Shown: positions 1-9,284, counted from the first letter of the stretch. The stretch is DNA of 64,000 bases from Bacillota bacterium (GCA_023393095.1 JAEWMT010000135.1:44432-108431); one strand, 5' to 3'. Notes: generated by a model not told the origin, from the sequence alone. Made by a program: numbers and translations.

Positions 1-53
1 ACTGAAGATGTTTTATACGTAGGATTTTGAGGCACCGGGATTTAGGTGTTGTT

Positions 54-241
54 GGTTAGGATATGGGTCATGCACATAGGAAATCGTCATGTGTTCCAAC
101 TCCAAGACATCCTCAGCAATTTGTTTGTAACAGTTAAGACATATAAGACGTATGTCTTTCTGTTACAAACAAATCGCTGAGGATGTCCGGTATTATGGAA
201 CACATTTGACGAATCCTATGTACCTAACCCCTATCCTAACC
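54..241. repeat. 188-bp nested palindromic element
   Basis: A large interrupted inverted repeat. The outer arms (GGTTAGGATA at 54-63 and TATCCTAACC at 232-241) enclose further paired blocks. The inner core at 106-187 has arms of about 35 bases with few mismatches, around a small TATGTCT hairpin. It contains no ORF. It resembles the other palindromic elements of this window in architecture but not in sequence, so it is either a miniature inverted-repeat element or a long extragenic palindrome. No flanking target duplication was found. Confidence 0.7.
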
Positions 242-520
242 ATTTTTACGTATTGAACGGTGCTGCGGAGTGTGAAAACAACATTATTTGCAATGTTTGG
301 CGCATTATTGAGGTATTTTTATTATTATAATGTTCTATATAATGATGGTAATGGTGGTAGTTGGATTGTTGAATGCTTTAAGGGGAAGTTTGATTTATAT
401 ATAATAAGGCGTATTTTCAGTATTTAAGAAACTTTGAGGTAACATCGCTATAGACCAAAAGTAATTTCGTAAAAATATTAACATATTGTTTTTACTCATA
501 ATAATAACAAAAATTCAGGG
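242..520. other. Non-coding AT-rich gap before dapF
   Basis: No gene, RNA or convincing terminator is visible here. The tract is AT-rich and separates the 5' palindrome from the dapF promoter. Confidence 0.5.
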
Positions 521-549
521 TTTACCTCTTAGTGGGTATTTGTTATAAT
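521..549 (+). promoter_or_regulatory. Putative sigma-A promoter of dapF
   Basis: TTTACC at 521-526 and a perfect TATAAT at 544-549 are separated by 17 bases. This would give a leader of about 90 nt before dapF. No lysine-riboswitch core is recognisable in that leader. Confidence 0.55.
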
Positions 550-644
550 GGCATATAAATGATGCGAGTTTGTTGATAAATGGGCTATCGAGGTTGAGTT
601 TCCCTGTAATTAAATAAAAGTAACTTAAGAAAGGTGGCACTCGT

Positions 645-1478
645 ATGAAGTTTACAAAAATGCATGGCTGCGGTAATGATTATGTTTATGTGGATTGTAC
701 CGAGAATTTAATTGATCATATTCCGGAGACAGCAATTAAGGTTAGCGACAGACATTTTGGCATTGGATCGGACGGGCTAATACTGATTAAATCCTCCGAA
801 GTAGCTGATTTTTGCATGGATATGTATAACAATGATGGTTCCAGAGGTAAGATGTGTGGTAATGGGATTCGTTGTGTAGCTAAGTATGTTTATGATAAGG
901 GATTAACAGATAAAAAACAGTTAACGATTGAAACTTTAAGCGGTATTAAGGAGCTCGACTTAACCGTAGAGAATGGGAAAGTAACTTTGGTTACCGTAAA
1001 TATGGGGAGTCCGATTACGAACCCTTCTCTGATCCCGGTAATATCGGATAAAGATATTGTGGTAAAAGAGCCAATTGAGGTCGGTGATGAAACCTATGAG
1101 ATTACTTGTATTTCCATGGGGAATCCCCATGCAGTTGTTTTCGTTGAGGATCCCGGAAAGGTTGAATTGGAGAAAATAGGACCGCTGTTTGATTTCCATA
1201 AAATATTTCCGGAAAGAGTGAATACGGAGTTTGTAAGTGTCATTGATAGAAAGCATATTAAAATGAGAGTATGGGAACGTGGCTCGGGAGAGACGCTCGC
1301 TTGTGGAACTGGCGCCTGTGCAAGTGTTATGGCCTGTATTCTGAATGGACTTACGGATCATGAAGTAACAGTAACGTTGCTAGGTGGTGAGCTTGTGATT
1401 CGCTATGATGAGAAAAATAATACAGTATTTATGACAGGAGCCGCTACCGAGGTATTTCATGGTGAAATTGAAATCTAA
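645..1478 (+). CDS. dapF: Diaminopimelate epimerase DapF
   Basis: Converts LL-diaminopimelate to meso-diaminopimelate, the precursor of lysine and of the peptidoglycan cross-link; a cytoplasmic, PLP-independent racemase. At 277 aa it has the usual family length. Both catalytic cysteines are present: Cys71 in the MCGNGIRC motif and Cys220 in ACGTGACA. The N-terminal FTKMHGCGNDY block is typical. The ATG follows AAGAAAGGTGG, a good ribosome binding site. It is followed by dapL, which supplies its substrate, so the two form a pathway cluster although 190 bases of repeated DNA lie between them. Assignment is secure. Confidence 0.97.
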   Translation: MKFTKMHGCGNDYVYVDCTENLIDHIPETAIKVSDRHFGIGSDGLILIKSSEVADFCMDMYNNDGSRGKMCGNGIRCVAKYVYDKGLTDKKQLTIETLSGIKELDLTVENGKVTLVTVNMGSPITNPSLIPVISDKDIVVKEPIEVGDETYEITCISMGNPHAVVFVEDPGKVELEKIGPLFDFHKIFPERVNTEFVSVIDRKHIKMRVWERGSGETLACGTGACASVMACILNGLTDHEVTVTLLGGELVIRYDEKNNTVFMTGAATEVFHGEIEI

Positions 1479-1505
1479 ATCTAAGGATATTTTTGATGCA
1501 GATTA

Positions 1506-1644
1506 ATAAGAAGACTGTAAAGTATACTGCACAGTATTTGCAGGAGCTAAATTAGAATATTAAATAAAAGGAAATCTTATTTGTGAATTTATAAGAAGAC
1601 TGTAAAGTGTACTGCTAGGTATCTGCAGTAACTAAATATAGAAT
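1506..1644 (+). repeat. Imperfect ~53-bp direct repeat between dapF and dapL
   Basis: Two copies, at 1506-1558 and 1591-1644, both begin ATAAGAAGACTGTAAAGT and end in a CTAAAT..GAAT block. Each can form a weak TACTGC/GCAGTA-type hairpin. The second copy lies just upstream of the dapL ribosome binding site. The origin is probably a local tandem duplication; any function is unknown. Confidence 0.7.
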
Positions 1645-1668
1645 TAAAACACGAAAGGTTTGGTAAAA

Positions 1669-2883
1669 ATGTTTAAAATTAATGAGAACTATCTGAAGTT
1701 ACCAGGAAGCTATCTGTTTTCAACAATTGGAAAAAAAGTAAGAGAATTTTCGGAGGCTAATCCGGATAAGAAAATTATCCGTCTTGGTATTGGTGATGTT
1801 ACCCTTGCACTTGCTCCGGCTGTCATTCAAGCACTTCATGGTGCTGTTGATGAGATGGCTGAGAAAGAAACTTTCAAAGGCTATGCACCAGATCTTGGTT
1901 ATGAATTCTTAAGAAGCGCAATTTCAGAACATGATTTTAAATCTCGTGGTGTGACCATAGCAATCGATGAAATCTTTGTCAGTGATGGTGCTAAGAGTGA
2001 TTCGGCTAATATTCAGGAAATCTTCGATGTTAATAATAAAATTGCGGTATGTGACCCTGTTTATCCAGTTTATGTGGATTCTAATGTTATGGCAGGCAGA
2101 ACAGGAGATTACCTTGCAGATTCCGGAAAATGGACGAATGTAATCTATATGCCTTGTAAGAAGGAGAATAATTTTGCTCCTGAGTTTCCTAAGGAGCAGC
2201 CGGATATCATTTACCTTTGCTACCCGAACAATCCGACCGGAGCTACAGTTACCAAAGACGTTTTACAGAAATGGGTTGACTATGCAAATAAAGTTGGAGC
2301 AGTTATAATATATGATGCTGCATATGAAGCATATATTTCGGAGGAAAATGTTCCTCATACGATTTATGAGTGTGACGGTGCTAAGACCTGTGCAATCGAA
2401 ATTCGCAGCTTCTCAAAGAATGCTGGTTTTACCGGTACAAGACTTGGCTATACGGTTGTTCCAAAAGAATTAAAGTGTGGAGAGGTCATGTTAAATAGCC
2501 TTTGGGCTAGGCGTCATGGTACCAAGTTCAATGGTGCACCTTATATCATGCAGGTAGCAGGAGCTTCTGTATATTCAGACGAGGGCAGAAAGCAGACGAA
2601 AGAACAGATTGCATATTACATGAACAATGCAAAGATTATCCGTGAGGGCTTACAGGCAGCAGGCTACTCCGTATCCGGCGGTGTGAATGCCCCATATATC
2701 TGGTTGGAGACACCAAAGGGAATGACCTCTTGGGAATTCTTTGATTATCTTCTTACGAAGGCTAATGTCGTTGGTACACCGGGATCGGGCTTTGGTCCGA
2801 GTGGAGAAGGCTTTTTCAGACTGACGGCTTTCGGTACCTATGAGAGTACTTTAGAGGCGATAGAAAGAATAAAGAAGTTATAA
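1669..2883 (+). CDS. dapL: LL-diaminopimelate aminotransferase DapL
   Basis: PLP-dependent class I/II aminotransferase that makes LL-diaminopimelate directly from tetrahydrodipicolinate, bypassing the succinylase and acetylase branches. The protein is 404 aa. It shows the DapL-type N terminus (INENYLKLPGSYLF), the PNNPTG loop at about 186-191, and the PLP lysine, Lys250, in SFSKNAGFTGTRLGY. An in-frame TTG exists three codons upstream, but CGAAAGG lies about 10 bases before the ATG at 1669, so that ATG was chosen. With dapF upstream this indicates the DapL variant of lysine/DAP synthesis, common in Clostridia. A strong terminator follows. Confidence 0.96.
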   Translation: MFKINENYLKLPGSYLFSTIGKKVREFSEANPDKKIIRLGIGDVTLALAPAVIQALHGAVDEMAEKETFKGYAPDLGYEFLRSAISEHDFKSRGVTIAIDEIFVSDGAKSDSANIQEIFDVNNKIAVCDPVYPVYVDSNVMAGRTGDYLADSGKWTNVIYMPCKKENNFAPEFPKEQPDIIYLCYPNNPTGATVTKDVLQKWVDYANKVGAVIIYDAAYEAYISEENVPHTIYECDGAKTCAIEIRSFSKNAGFTGTRLGYTVVPKELKCGEVMLNSLWARRHGTKFNGAPYIMQVAGASVYSDEGRKQTKEQIAYYMNNAKIIREGLQAAGYSVSGGVNAPYIWLETPKGMTSWEFFDYLLTKANVVGTPGSGFGPSGEGFFRLTAFGTYESTLEAIERIKKL

Positions 2884-2886
2884 ATT

Positions 2887-2985
2887 AATATATTTTATCA
2901 GGTAATTGCGAAACTCATAAAATGTATCTATTGTGTATATAATTACTAAAATTAATATTTTAGCAATTACCTAAATATATTTTAT
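2887..2985. mobile_element. Family A miniature element with 12-bp target duplication
   Basis: The element at 2900-2972 has inverted ends AGGTAATTGC and GCAATTACCT. It is bounded by the 12-bp direct repeat AATATATTTTAT at 2887-2898 and 2974-2985. There is no coding capacity. It is one of several related copies in this window (27.2, 31.0, 35.4, 55.0 and 57.2 kb). The direct repeats are the signature of insertion; mobilisation in trans is inferred. Confidence 0.75.
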
Positions 2986-2993
2986 AAACGAGA

Positions 2994-3035
2994 GACTCAG
3001 ATTGGATGAAATACTTAACCAATCTGAGTCTTTTT
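2994..3035 (+). terminator. Rho-independent terminator of dapL
   Basis: A perfect 12-bp stem, GACTCAGATTGG with CCAATCTGAGTC, with a 13-base loop, followed by TTTTT. Confidence 0.9.
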
Positions 3036-3274
3036 ATCAGGTTAGTTACATTTTTATCGTCAGCATTCTCCAGGTAATGAAAAAAAAGGGGAAATAATGT
3101 ATTATTTGATTATTATTCATGAATTTGAATTATATTTCGCTTGTTAAAAAGTACAATATTGAAGTATAATATAGATAAATTTTATATTAAAATATGCTAA
3201 ATTGTAAAGTATAAAAAGCGTCTTACCACTGATTTTTTATATGATATTACAATACAATAATAGGAGTAATCAGA
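3036..3274 (+). other. Gap before the HMA gene with possible promoter
   Basis: An AT-rich gap. TTGTTA at 3141-3146 and TATAAT at 3165-3170, 18 bases apart, could drive the metallochaperone gene. No CsoR or CopY operator palindrome is recognised. Confidence 0.4.
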
Positions 3275-3502
3275 ATGAAGAAAATTATAGATATTAACGG
3301 AATGAGTTGTGAACACTGCCAGGCAAGAGTTGAGAAGGCACTTAATGCAATTGATGGTGTAGAGGCCAAGGTAGAGCTTAAGAAAAACAGAGCGATTGTA
3401 AATCTTAAGAAAGAGATAGATGATAAAACCTTAAACGATGCAGTAATGGAAGCTGGTTATGAGGTTGTTGCAATTAGCGAAAAAAAAGGTTTGTTTTCGT
3501 AA
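3275..3502 (+). CDS. Heavy-metal-associated (HMA) protein, CopZ-like
   Basis: A 75-aa single-domain HMA protein. The metal-binding motif MSCEHC sits at residues 10-15 (GMSCEHCQARVEKAL), and the fold would be the usual ferredoxin-like beta-alpha-beta. Proteins of this size act as cytoplasmic copper chaperones or as free domains of P-type ATPases. No copper ATPase or CsoR regulator is in the window, so the partner and the metal (Cu+ is likeliest) are inferred. An AGGAG ribosome binding site precedes the ATG. The next gene starts 24 bases downstream, so the two may share a transcript. Confidence 0.85.
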   Translation: MKKIIDINGMSCEHCQARVEKALNAIDGVEAKVELKKNRAIVNLKKEIDDKTLNDAVMEAGYEVVAISEKKGLFS

Positions 3503-3525
3503 AGATTCTGATTGGAGGACACAAT

Positions 3526-4554
3526 ATGCTTTATCCGGACAGCTTGGAGAAGGGTTACAAAATTGGTGTAACCGCAACCTCTGCAGGGTTTGAAACAGAT
3601 GTGGATTTCATCCGATTGGAAAATGGGATCAAACATTTTGAAAAAATAGGATATCCGGTAAAGGTTACGGATAATGTGAGAAAGAATGATAAGGGCAGGA
3701 GCAGTGATGGACCGACACGGGCAAAAGAACTTCTGCAGTTATTTACAGACCCGGAAGTAAAAGCAATCATAGCGGCAAGTGGCGGAGACTATCTGATGGA
3801 AATGCTGCCTTATATTAATTATGATTTGATTAAATCAAATCCCAAGTGGATTCAGGGTTATTCTGATACCACAGGGATTTTATTTACCCTTACGACTAAT
3901 TTGGATATGGCAACCTTATATGCCAATAATTTCAGCAGCTTTGGTATGCAAAAATGGCATCGTTGCCTGAAGGATAATTTAAGCATATTAGAAGGTAACG
4001 ATATTATTCAGACCAGCTATGACAAATATCAAGACGGTTATAAGCCGAGAATAACCGGATTGGAAGAATTTGAACCGGAAAAGGAAGTAGAATGGATTAA
4101 TCTTTATCCGGAAGGATGGAAACCGGATACGGAACTAATCATTCACGGCAGGGCACTGGGGGGCTGCCTTGACGTAATTCTTAATCTGATTGGAACCAGA
4201 TTTGATAAGACGGAAGAATTTATTTCCAAGTATGGTAAGGATAAAATTCTCTGGTTTTTGGAGAGCTATGATCTTGGCAGTGAGGCATTAACCAGAGGTC
4301 TATGGCAGCTAAAAGAAGCCGGTTGGTTTGAACAGGCGGCAGGCTTTGTATTTGGAAGACCGGCTATGTTTCATTCCGATACGGATACGACATATGGGGA
4401 AGCAGTATTATCCGTTCTGGGAGAATTAAATTTACCAATTATTCTGGAAGTAGATATCGGACATAAACCACCACAGTTTACAATGATTAATGGGGCAATT
4501 GCGAATATTCGCAGTTTTCGTGGGAAAGGCAGTATCATATTTGAAAGAAGGTAA
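3526..4554 (+). CDS. S66 family peptidase (LD-carboxypeptidase/MccF-like)
   Basis: 342-aa serine peptidase of the S66 family, whose members either cleave the LD bond of murein tetrapeptides (LdcA) or detoxify microcin-type peptide nucleotides (MccF). Visible features are an N-terminal IGVTATSAG strand, the ASGGDY turn near residue 83 in the region of the nucleophile, the IQGYSDTTG motif, the LWFLESYD strand carrying the catalytic Glu, and a C-terminal DIGHKPPQ that supplies the His. The GYSDTT and ES forms lean towards the MccF-like subgroup. GGAGG precedes the ATG. No signal peptide is seen, so it is cytoplasmic and muropeptide recycling is a plausible role. The substrate is not settled. Confidence 0.85.
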   Translation: MLYPDSLEKGYKIGVTATSAGFETDVDFIRLENGIKHFEKIGYPVKVTDNVRKNDKGRSSDGPTRAKELLQLFTDPEVKAIIAASGGDYLMEMLPYINYDLIKSNPKWIQGYSDTTGILFTLTTNLDMATLYANNFSSFGMQKWHRCLKDNLSILEGNDIIQTSYDKYQDGYKPRITGLEEFEPEKEVEWINLYPEGWKPDTELIIHGRALGGCLDVILNLIGTRFDKTEEFISKYGKDKILWFLESYDLGSEALTRGLWQLKEAGWFEQAAGFVFGRPAMFHSDTDTTYGEAVLSVLGELNLPIILEVDIGHKPPQFTMINGAIANIRSFRGKGSIIFERR

Positions 4555-4562
4555 TTAATTGA

Positions 4563-6872
4563 ATGGATAAGAAACTATATAATGGATACACTGATAGCGA
4601 TGGGATTGAGGATATTAAGATTGATACTGATAAAGCTTTCGAGATTTTTAATGATTTAGAGTTAGAGAATCTCATAAAATCCGATATGATGAATATAGAT
4701 ACCATGAGGGAAGATAATGAAGATGGTGCTTTAGAAGAAATGGCTATTAGTAATAGTAAATCAATTTCCTTCAAAGAGAAAATTTTCAAAGTATTTAAAA
4801 ACAGTTACCATAAAATCAAAGATACTTGGAATGGTTATATCAAAATAACTGCGCAAAATTTTATGATACCAATATTTTTTTTAATCGGTATGGTAATTTA
4901 TCTCGAGTTTGTATTACATATTATTAATTATCACAGTATTGGTTTAACAATGATATATCCTGTTCTATTTGCAATACCGTTTGGACTTCTGACTGGTTTC
5001 ATCATCGGTTTGTTCAAACCAATTATCAATCATATTCTACTATGGATTACTACAATCATCGTCTGCCTTGTTTTTGCGATACAGCTGGTTTATTTTTATA
5101 TTTTTAAGGTGTATTTTTCATTTCAATCTTTGGGAATGGCGGGGGACGCCATATCAGAGTTTTCTTCAGATATCTTAACTGCAGTCAAGGCCAATCTCTT
5201 TGGTCTGCTTTTGGTATTCCTTCCGGTATTTTTATTAGGAATCTTCTTTAATAAAAGAATTGATTTTTCCAGAAGGGGACTAAAGCTTCAGATTATTCTG
5301 CTAGGCTCAGCCGGAATATTTCATATTGTGGCTTTAGTTGCTTTGGTGCTATCCGGCAAAGGAGATTATTCTCCATATGACCTGTATCATAAATCCCAGG
5401 TACCGGATTTATGCGGTAAAGAGCTGGGAATTACTACAATGACCAGAATCGATATTAGTAATTTGTTTGAAGGCAAGGGAGGGTTGGCTCTGGCCGATGC
5501 CGATACCGTGCAAAACAATGATACAAAATCACCTACTAGTTCACCTAATTCAAAACCAGCTTCTAGTAATACAAAACCGGCAGCAGCTGTTACTCTGACA
5601 CCAACACCTGTACCTATTGAAACCATTCCGAATGTAATGGATATTGATTTTAAGAATCTAGCAAAGAATACACATAATCAAACTTATAAAACGCTGGATG
5701 AGTATTTTGCATCAGCTGCACCAACTTATAAGAATAAATATACAGGCATGTTCAAAGGATATAACCTGATATTGCTTACAGCGGAAGGATTTTCCCCATT
5801 TGCAGTGAATCAAGAGAAAACCCCTACCCTGTATAAGCTGACGCATGAAGGCTTTGTATTCAATAATTTTTACACGGCGTTGTGGCAGACCAGTACCAGT
5901 GATGGAGAATACTGCTCTTTGACCGGACTGATACCAACCGGAATCAGGAATATGTATAAAGGGCGGAAGAATCTGTGGCCGCTATCCTTAGGCAATCAAT
6001 TTGATAGGCTTGGTGTTGCAAGTAAAGCATACCATAATAATTCTTATACCTATTATCAGAGAAATGAGACGCACCCAAATCTAGGATATGATTTTATAGC
6101 GAAAGGAAACGGGCTTAAGCTAGAGCATCCGAATGCCTGGCCGGAGTCAGACTTGGAAATGATTAATTCAACGGTGGATGATTATATGAATGAGACACCG
6201 TTTCATGTATATTATATGACGGTCAGCGGACATATGAATTATAATTTTTCAGGAAATATGATGTCATATAAAAATAGAGCAGAGGTTCAGGATCTTCCTT
6301 ATTCGGAGGATGTGAAAGCATATATTGCATGTCAGATAGAGCTGGATAAAGCTCTAGCAAAGCTGATTACAAAGCTTGAGGAAGCAGGGGTAGCGGATCG
6401 TACTGTAATTGCCCTCAGCGCAGATCATTATCCATACGCTTGGGATAAAAGCATCATTGATGAAGCAGCTGGACATAAGGTTGACCCTGATTTTGAGATA
6501 TACAAGAATCATTTCATCCTATGGAGCGAAGGCATGAAGGAAAACGTTGAAATTGATAAACCATGCTCCAGTCTGGATATTCTGCCTACCCTTTCTAACC
6601 TGTTTGGACTGGATTATGACTCCAGGCTTCTTATGGGTCAGGATATTCTGTCGGATGCCTCGCCACTTGTCATATTATCCAACCGCAGCTTTATTACCGA
6701 CAAGATAAAGTATAATGCGGAAAATGGAAAAGTAACTAAGCTAACGGATGAAAAGCTGCCGAAGGATTATGTTAGCAATTTAAATAAAGTAGTAAAGAAT
6801 AAGTTTGCTGTTTCAGATAGTATTCTTAAGAACGATTATTACCGCCATGTTTTCAAGAACAGTAATAAATAA
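4563..6872 (+). CDS. LtaS-like membrane sulfatase/phosphoglycerol transferase
   Basis: 769 aa. A cytoplasmic N-terminal tail of about 95 residues is followed by five predicted membrane helices (roughly 98-262), a Ser/Thr/Pro-rich linker, and an extracellular alkaline-phosphatase/sulfatase-fold domain from about residue 395. This is the architecture of lipoteichoic acid synthase and related phosphoglycerol transferases. The TAEGFSPFAV metal-binding strand, the QTSTSDGEYCSL segment carrying the nucleophilic Thr, VSGHMNYN and the C-terminal ALSADHYPY metal motif are all present. It probably transfers glycerol phosphate or a similar group to a cell-surface polymer. The acidic N-terminal extension is longer than in Bacillus LtaS. 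It follows the S66 gene after 8 bases, suggesting an operon. The exact acceptor is unknown. Confidence 0.88.
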   Translation: MDKKLYNGYTDSDGIEDIKIDTDKAFEIFNDLELENLIKSDMMNIDTMREDNEDGALEEMAISNSKSISFKEKIFKVFKNSYHKIKDTWNGYIKITAQNFMIPIFFLIGMVIYLEFVLHIINYHSIGLTMIYPVLFAIPFGLLTGFIIGLFKPIINHILLWITTIIVCLVFAIQLVYFYIFKVYFSFQSLGMAGDAISEFSSDILTAVKANLFGLLLVFLPVFLLGIFFNKRIDFSRRGLKLQIILLGSAGIFHIVALVALVLSGKGDYSPYDLYHKSQVPDLCGKELGITTMTRIDISNLFEGKGGLALADADTVQNNDTKSPTSSPNSKPASSNTKPAAAVTLTPTPVPIETIPNVMDIDFKNLAKNTHNQTYKTLDEYFASAAPTYKNKYTGMFKGYNLILLTAEGFSPFAVNQEKTPTLYKLTHEGFVFNNFYTALWQTSTSDGEYCSLTGLIPTGIRNMYKGRKNLWPLSLGNQFDRLGVASKAYHNNSYTYYQRNETHPNLGYDFIAKGNGLKLEHPNAWPESDLEMINSTVDDYMNETPFHVYYMTVSGHMNYNFSGNMMSYKNRAEVQDLPYSEDVKAYIACQIELDKALAKLITKLEEAGVADRTVIALSADHYPYAWDKSIIDEAAGHKVDPDFEIYKNHFILWSEGMKENVEIDKPCSSLDILPTLSNLFGLDYDSRLLMGQDILSDASPLVILSNRSFITDKIKYNAENGKVTKLTDEKLPKDYVSNLNKVVKNKFAVSDSILKNDYYRHVFKNSNK

Positions 6873-6936
6873 GAATATTAATTGATTTAAACTTTTGATA
6901 ATAAGGATTTAAGATTAATAAATTGATTAATTGCCT

Positions 6937-7011
6937 GGCATGATGTTTCATAACGGAAGGAATTTTGATTATACTATTTTCAAATTTCGTAAAGTTTTAT
7001 GACATCATGCC
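6937..7011. terminator. Inverted repeat between convergent genes
   Basis: GGCATGATGT at 6937-6946 pairs with ACATCATGCC at 7002-7011, with further pairing of TTCATAA and TTTATGA inside. It lies between the convergent sulfatase and LysR genes and could terminate both, though the T-runs are short. Confidence 0.45.
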
Positions 7012-7062
7012 TTTCTGATTATTAAATAGATTGCAAACATAGGTTAGTATAATTCATCATGT

Positions 7063-7950
7063 TCAGTTATCTTCTGAATTCTGTATTAAATTGATTAGCG
7101 CCTTTAATCCAGGGGTGATCCATTTGTTTTTATGTACAAATAACTGACCTTCCATTTCTAAATTAAAATCAGAGATATTGAGGCATACAACTTTTCCGCT
7201 CAAAAGCTCCTCAGAGACAGCAAATCTTGGAAGTACGGAAATTCCAAGATTCGCCGCAACAAATTTCTTAATGATTTCAGTATTACCTATTTCCAGAAAT
7301 ACAGCGGGCTGAGTGTCGAAAACATTCAGCTTTTTTTCAAATATGTTTCGGTAGCTACAGCTATGCTCTGTAAGAATAAAGGTTTCTCCTTTGATATCCT
7401 TTAGATAAAGCATTTTTGTTGATGCCAGTTTATTATCCGAAGATGAGATGATACAGATATCATTTGTATAGGAATATACCTTACTCCATTCCTTAATTTC
7501 GATTGGCAGATCAAAAGTCCACAGAATATCGATCAGATTTGCATTCAGCATATTCGCAAGCTCGTCAAAGGTACCAATTTTTATAATCGTGCTGATTAGT
7601 GGGTAAGAGACATGCAGCTGGTTAAGAATACCTGGCAGGTAGGCGGTACAAACAGACTCCAAAATACCAATTCTTATGTCACCCTTAGGGGTACAATCCT
7701 TATTCAATGCCTGTCTTGCGTTATTCGCAGTTTGTATGATTTCATTTGCATAGGTAAGAAATTTTCGTCCGTCTTCTGTCAGATGTATTGTTTTACCTAT
7801 CCGGTCAAACAAATTAACCTGCAATTCATTTTCCAGCTGTTTTATCTGCATGGTCACCGTGGACTGGGAATACCCTAACTCTAAAGCTGCTCTTGAAAAG
7901 CTATTCAGTTCACAGATCTTTTGAAACGATATCATATTCCTGATTTCCAT
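7063..7950 (-). CDS. LysR-family transcriptional regulator
   Basis: 295 aa. The N-terminal winged helix-turn-helix (about 1-60; FQKICELNSFSRAALELGYSQ is the recognition region) is followed by a type 2 periplasmic-binding-like effector domain (about 90-290). An in-frame ATG lies 19 codons upstream, but GGAGG at 7956-7960 sits 5 bases before the ATG at 7950, so the shorter form beginning MEIRNMISFQ was chosen. It is divergent from the GNAT gene at 8107, the usual geometry for a LysR target, so that gene may be regulated by it. The co-inducer cannot be told from sequence. Confidence 0.9.
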   Translation of the reverse strand: MEIRNMISFQKICELNSFSRAALELGYSQSTVTMQIKQLENELQVNLFDRIGKTIHLTEDGRKFLTYANEIIQTANNARQALNKDCTPKGDIRIGILESVCTAYLPGILNQLHVSYPLISTIIKIGTFDELANMLNANLIDILWTFDLPIEIKEWSKVYSYTNDICIISSSDNKLASTKMLYLKDIKGETFILTEHSCSYRNIFEKKLNVFDTQPAVFLEIGNTEIIKKFVAANLGISVLPRFAVSEELLSGKVVCLNISDFNLEMEGQLFVHKNKWITPGLKALINLIQNSEDN

Positions 7951-8106
7951 AATATCCTCCGTTTGGGCGTTGCATTTAATATCCGGCAGCTCCATCCCTC
8001 TTATCAAAATATTTGAATTATATTATTGATTCTATGAATTTTACTGATTTTAAGATTAATGATATTCTTAAATCAAAGAAAAATCAAGAAGATTAGGAGG
8101 ATGTCG

Positions 8107-8595
8107 ATGAAAGAAGTCAAGATCCGAAAAATGCAGGAAGATGAAATAGAAGAGTGTGCAGGAGTAATCCGAAAAGGCTTTGGTACGGTTGCAGAAAAAT
8201 TTGGATTAACTCTTGAGAATTGTCCGACGAATGGAGCTTTTATTAACTCGGAGAGGTTAAGGTCTGATTGGAATAAGGGCAATCAAATGTATGTTGCTGA
8301 GATAGACAATCATATTATTGGTTTTATGCAATTGGAATTGAAAAGTAATTCCCAGGCTGAATTGGAGAAACTAACGGTAATCCCTCATTACCGTCATTAT
8401 GGGTTTGGAAAAATCATGCTGGATTTTATAAAGCAAAAAGCAGAGGAACTGGGAGTTAAAATGCTGACAATCGGCATTATTGAAGAGAATACTGTATTAA
8501 AAGAATGGTATCAGCTTAATGGATTTCACCATGACAGTACACGAATATTTGAACATTTGCCCTTTACGGTTGGTTTTATGAGTTGTAATCTCTAA
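8107..8595 (+). CDS. GNAT-family N-acetyltransferase
   Basis: 162-aa acetyl-CoA-dependent acetyltransferase. The fold is visible: motif A around VIPHYRHYGFGKIMLDFIKQKA binds the CoA pyrophosphate, followed by the GIIEENTVLKEWYQLNGF block typical of motif B. The substrate is unknown. ATG codons occur at 8101 and 8107; AGGAGG ends at 8100, which is too close for the first, so 8107 is preferred. It is divergent from the LysR gene, which may control it. Confidence 0.88.
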   Translation: MKEVKIRKMQEDEIEECAGVIRKGFGTVAEKFGLTLENCPTNGAFINSERLRSDWNKGNQMYVAEIDNHIIGFMQLELKSNSQAELEKLTVIPHYRHYGFGKIMLDFIKQKAEELGVKMLTIGIIEENTVLKEWYQLNGFHHDSTRIFEHLPFTVGFMSCNL

Positions 8596-8882
8596 TGTTT
8601 TTTTATAGAGAGAAATACCATATAACCTCAAAAGATACGAGTTTTTTTGCGGCAATATGTTATGTTAGAAATAAAACATAAGAGGAAAATGCAAGCTATT
8701 TATATCGATGAAGTAATTGAATTTAAGCCTATTATAGAGCATTTAGTTTGGAAACTAGTAGTACACTTCTGATGAAACCAATTCTTGGAAAATGGTTATT
8801 TTCAGTTGATTATATTGTATATTAGTAATAGTTACGATATAATAAAATTATGTTTTAACTATATTATTGGGGGATGAAGATA

Positions 8883-9233
8883 ATGGAAGAACGAAGGAGA
8901 GCAAAAAGAATGCCAATTACATTATCGCTGGAGATAAATCATCTCTATAAGCAGGATAATGTTCAGGTTAGCAATTTACATGCACCAATTGATGTGATGG
9001 ACATATCAAAGACAGGTATTGGATTTAAATCAAAGAGTATTCTACCCATCGGATATTATTTTAATGCCAATATGAATCTGGGCAATGAAGATACCCTTCA
9101 CTGTGTTGTACAAATAATCAGAAGTCAGCCGGTCGAGGACGGTATCACAGTTTATGGCTGCCAGTTTGTTGGTATGGCTGACGTATTGTCTTATGTTTTT
9201 GATGAGTATGATGAGAATCTGAAGAAAGCATAA
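8883..9233 (+). CDS. PilZ-domain protein
   Basis: 116 aa, essentially a single PilZ domain, the common receptor for cyclic di-GMP. The Arg-rich N terminus (EERRRAKRMP) supplies the RxxxR part of the binding motif, and DISKTGIGFKS supplies the D/NxSxxG part. The start at 8883 is preferred over the in-frame ATG at 8874, because GGGGG ends right at 8873. Any output (motility, adhesion or surface protein export) is inferred. It stands as a single gene with its own terminator, 185 bases before a secreted LRR protein and near a FliK-like gene, which hints at a surface or motility theme. Confidence 0.88.
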   Translation: MEERRRAKRMPITLSLEINHLYKQDNVQVSNLHAPIDVMDISKTGIGFKSKSILPIGYYFNANMNLGNEDTLHCVVQIIRSQPVEDGITVYGCQFVGMADVLSYVFDEYDENLKKA

Positions 9234-9250
9234 CTTAATAAAATAGGAAG

Positions 9251-9284
9251 ATGTTGCTGTTTAACCAATGGCAACATTTTTTTT
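9251..9284 (+). terminator. Terminator of the PilZ gene
   Basis: The stem ATGTTGC/GCAACAT (9251-9257 and 9271-9277) is followed by a run of eight T. Confidence 0.85.

Noticed and set aside
550..644. Lysine riboswitch before dapF
   Set aside because: The leader is too short and lacks the conserved lysine aptamer segments.
8662..8772. 36-codon frame between the GNAT and PilZ genes
   Set aside because: An AGAGGAAA-like site exists only at an internal ATG and too close to it. The peptide has no recognisable pattern and could be chance.
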